Source of the DNA: Bacteroidales bacterium
Lineage (GTDB): Bacteria; Bacteroidota; Bacteroidia; Bacteroidales; F082
Reading direction: 5' to 3'
NCBI GenBank assembly: GCA_017537965.1
Contig: JAFYJV010000011.1
Coordinates: 62,001-126,000 of the forward strand
Length of the DNA: 64,000 bases
Below the pieces are notes generated by a model. The model ran no database searches and was not told where the DNA came from. It worked only from the letters and a program-made list of their open reading frames with translations. Shown here piece after piece: positions 61,893-64,000 of this stretch. Both the position numbers and the translations under genes were made by a program. Position 1 is the first letter of the stretch. Each line of letters starts with the position of its first letter.

Positions 61893-62465
61893 ATGAAAAT
61901 TGTGTTCCAGCTCTTCTTCACCTTTTTTAAAATAGGTGCCTTTACCTTGGGTGGCGGCTATGCCATGCTCTCCATGGTGGAGAAGGCTGTGGTGGACAAA
62001 AAGCAATGGATTCCATCGGACGAGTTTTGGGACATGATTGCCATTGTCCAGTCCTTGCCTGGCGTCTTTGCTGTCAACACAGCCTTGTATGTGGGTCACC
62101 GGATTGCTGGACGCAAAGGTGCCGCCGCAGCCATGCTCGGAGCCATCATCCCCTCCATTGTCATCATCCTGCTGCTGGCTACCATCTTCCGCGAATACCG
62201 TGACCTGCCGGTGGTGGAACGCATCTTCAAAGGCATACGTCCTTGTGTGGTGGCTTTGATCCTTGCGCCATCACTGCGGATGATCAAGTCGGCCAAAGTC
62301 ACCTGGAAGACAGCCATCATCCCGATAGCAGCTGCTTTTCTGATTTGGTGGTGCAAGGTCTCCCCCGTCATCGTCATCATTGCCGCCATCGCTGGTAGCC
62401 TGGTTTATGCCGTGGTAATAGAACGTAAGATGAAGCAAACAGCAAAGAAGGAGGTTGAGCCATGA
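61893..62465 (+). CDS. chromate transporter, first half
   Basis: 190 residues with about five to six membrane segments, CHR family, single-domain form. FKIGAFTLGGGYAMLSMVEK is the family signature, followed by IVQSLPGVFAVNTALYVGHRIAG. The second half is encoded directly downstream with a 4-nt overlap; the two are expected to assemble as a heterodimer equivalent to a full-length ChrA. Family function is chromate export or, in some members, sulfate-linked transport; the real substrate here is unknown. Confidence 0.88.
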   Translation: MKIVFQLFFTFFKIGAFTLGGGYAMLSMVEKAVVDKKQWIPSDEFWDMIAIVQSLPGVFAVNTALYVGHRIAGRKGAAAAMLGAIIPSIVIILLLATIFREYRDLPVVERIFKGIRPCVVALILAPSLRMIKSAKVTWKTAIIPIAAAFLIWWCKVSPVIVIIAAIAGSLVYAVVIERKMKQTAKKEVEP

Positions 62466-63001
62466 TCTATCTGCAGTTGTTATGGGTTTTCATCAAGATA
62501 GGCGTCCTGGGTTTCGGCGGCGGTTACGCCATGCTCTCGTTGATCCAGCATGAGGTAGTTGACAATTACGCTTGGATGACCACCACAGAGTTTGCCGACA
62601 TGGTGGCCATTTCGCAGATGACCCCAGGCCCCATTTCCATCAATATGGCAACCTACGTGGGATATACCGCTGGCGGTTTTGGAGGCTCCCTCCTCGCCTC
62701 TTTTGCGCTCTGCCTGCCTTCCATCATCATGGTTTATCTCATCATCCGATTGTTCATGAGCAAAAAAAACAGCTCTTTGTTGAGCAACTTGCTGAAGGGA
62801 CTGAAGCCCGCCATTGCGGGACTGATCTTTGCCGCCGGTCTCTCGATGATGAATACCCAGAATTTCGTGCAGATAGGAAAAGGCGAGAACAACATCAGCA
62901 TCGTGATCTGTGTCCTCGCCTTTGTGGCCTCCTATTTCTTCAAGGCCAACCCGATATTGCTTATCGTATTATCGGGTGTTGTTGGATTCTTCGTGTATTA
63001 G
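62462..63001 (+). CDS. chromate transporter, second half
   Basis: 179 residues, single-domain CHR protein. It repeats the signature as FIKIGVLGFGGGYAMLSLIQHE and ISQMTPGPISINMATYVGY. Its ATG overlaps the TGA of the first half (ATGA). The stop codon overlaps the stop of the convergent ligase gene by 4 nt. Confidence 0.88.
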   Translation: MIYLQLLWVFIKIGVLGFGGGYAMLSLIQHEVVDNYAWMTTTEFADMVAISQMTPGPISINMATYVGYTAGGFGGSLLASFALCLPSIIMVYLIIRLFMSKKNSSLLSNLLKGLKPAIAGLIFAAGLSMMNTQNFVQIGKGENNISIVICVLAFVASYFFKANPILLIVLSGVVGFFVY

Positions 63002-64000
63002 TTGCCTTCAAACATCTTTTCGATCACATCCTTGTAACGGGCAGTGATCACCTTGCGTTTGACTTTCAAAGTAGGTGTCAACAAGCCGTTAGCAATCGAC
63101 CATTCGTCAGCAAGCAGCACATGTTTCTTGACCTTCTCCGTTTCGCCCAATTTCTTGTTCAACTCGTTGACTTCCTTGGCAAAGTGTTTCAACACATCAG
63201 GATTGCCAATCATCTCTTCATTTGTCGTGTACGGAATCTTCTCCTTGGCACACCAGGTCTTCAATTCCGTGAAGCTTGGGATGATGAGGGCGCCAGCAAA
63301 TTTCTGGTTCTCGCCGACCACAAGGACTTGCTCTATCAGCTTGGAAGCGCAGAATTTAGCCTCGATAACATCGGGGTTGATATACTTGCCACCGGATGTC
63401 TTGAACAAGCTCTTGATACGGCCGGTAATTCTCAAACGGTTATATTGGTCGATCTCACCCATGTCGCCCGTGTGGAACCAACCCTCCTCGTCGATGACCT
63501 CCTTGGTGAGCTCGGGATGTTTGTAGTAGCCCATCATCACGTTATGACCACGACAGATAATTTCGCCATTGTCGGCAATCTTCACCTCGGTTCCAGGCAG
63601 CGGTTGACCCACGTAGCCCACCTCGCGTCCATGGGGATTGCGGTTGCTGACAGAAATCACAGGCGATGTTTCGGTCAAGCCATAGCCTTCGAAGACAGGC
63701 ATCTTGATGGCCGAGAAGAAACCGGCAATCTTTTGGGAGATGGCAGCGGCACCCGACACGATGATGTCGAAGTTTTCGGCTCCAATGTTTGTTCTGATCT
63801 TGCTATAGACCAATTTATCGGCAACACTCAACTTCCAATTATAGAACCAGTGACGGCTGATAGCGTCAATCTTGTAACGCTCGCCGAGATGCAAGGCCCA
63901 GAAGAATATCATTCTTGCGATGCCTTTCTGTTTCTTTCCCGATTGGTAAATTGCTTCATAAAAACGTTCCAACACACGAGGAACGGCACACATCATCGTT
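62998..64000 (-). CDS. long-chain fatty acid-CoA ligase / AMP-binding enzyme, N-terminus cut by the window edge
   Basis: C-terminal part of about 334 residues of an adenylate-forming enzyme; the gene continues beyond 64000. It contains VSGAAAISQKIAGFF, the A5 region FEGYGLTETSPVISV, the A7 motif as WFHTGDMGEID, RITGRIKSLFKTSGGKYINPD (A8) and a C-terminal lid with the lysine of LLTPTLKVKRKVI. Activates fatty acids to acyl-CoA with ATP. The start cannot be seen; Met at 63996 is internal (TMMCAVPRVLERFYE). Convergent, 4-nt overlap with the chromate transporter gene. Confidence 0.93.
   Translation of the reverse strand, partial: TMMCAVPRVLERFYEAIYQSGKKQKGIARMIFFWALHLGERYKIDAISRHWFYNWKLSVADKLVYSKIRTNIGAENFDIIVSGAAAISQKIAGFFSAIKMPVFEGYGLTETSPVISVSNRNPHGREVGYVGQPLPGTEVKIADNGEIICRGHNVMMGYYKHPELTKEVIDEEGWFHTGDMGEIDQYNRLRITGRIKSLFKTSGGKYINPDVIEAKFCASKLIEQVLVVGENQKFAGALIIPSFTELKTWCAKEKIPYTTNEEMIGNPDVLKHFAKEVNELNKKLGETEKVKKHVLLADEWSIANGLLTPTLKVKRKVITARYKDVIEKMFEGN

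Noticed and set aside
1-64000. CRISPR arrays, insertion sequences, prophage or integrative elements
   Set aside because: No regularly spaced repeats, transposase or integrase genes, or att-like duplications next to the tRNA genes were seen.

Overview
The window comes from a Bacteroidales-type bacterium (phylum Bacteroidetes). Nearly every promoter that can be placed has the Bacteroidetes -7 box TAnnTTTG, in the best cases with a TTG 19-20 nt upstream. Three secreted proteases end in type IX secretion (T9SS) sorting domains, the T9SS component PorQ is encoded, and a TonB-dependent receptor, many lipoproteins and DUF349 and DUF1846 proteins are present. The DNA is densely coding with even codon usage. 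I see no phage, IS element, CRISPR array or obvious genomic island, and no gene-free stretch over 300 bases apart from the one that holds two tRNA genes. The genus cannot be named from the sequence alone.

Layout. 0-15 kb: gyrA diverges from clpC-cca-miaA; a GlcNAc-kinase-like gene diverges from speA; a split transketolase is followed by a phosphatase lipoprotein; then a pseudouridine synthase and two tRNA-Leu genes. 15-18.4 kb: the classical thrS-infC-rpmI-rplT operon, with infC apparently starting on AUA. 18.5-28 kb: a secretion and surface block with two convergent C10 cysteine proteases of different accessory architecture, a small lipoprotein and a TonB-dependent receptor. 28-38.6 kb: aroC and a DUF349 protein; an amino-sugar kinase fused to a RapZ C-terminal domain, next to a MurU-like nucleotidyltransferase and an AddB-like nuclease; a secreted endo/exonuclease/phosphatase; aat and a sirtuin. 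38.5-44.7 kb: an alpha-L-fucosidase diverges from a galactose operon (galK, a sugar nucleotidyltransferase, galM, an MFS transporter). 44.7-49.5 kb: a DUF1846 protein; a compact redox operon (two paralogous cysteine-rich lipoproteins plus a MauE-thioredoxin fusion); a candidate structured RNA; then an outer-membrane-like protein, smpB and a secreted thioredoxin. 49.6-57.4 kb: a beta-helix lipoprotein; efp and an LpxD-like acyltransferase; nusB-porQ-recF-dciA-like; rubrerythrin and ferritin. 57.4-64 kb: a T9SS subtilase, trmD, rplS, a GltS-type symporter, a split chromate transporter, and a long-chain acyl-CoA ligase cut by the window edge.

How the genes work together. Housekeeping translation, replication and repair genes make up about half of the window. 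Three functional themes stand out. The first is T9SS export: porQ plus three predicted cargo proteases. The second is amino-sugar and peptidoglycan salvage: a GlcNAc-kinase-like protein, an AmgK-RapZ fusion and a MurU-like protein. The third is envelope thiol chemistry: a MauE-thioredoxin fusion, two tetra-cysteine lipoproteins and a CGWC thioredoxin. The best candidates for undescribed biology are the lipoprotein/MauE-thioredoxin operon at 46245-47739, the multi-stem RNA element at 47772-47874, and the kinase-RapZ fusion at 30872-32320.
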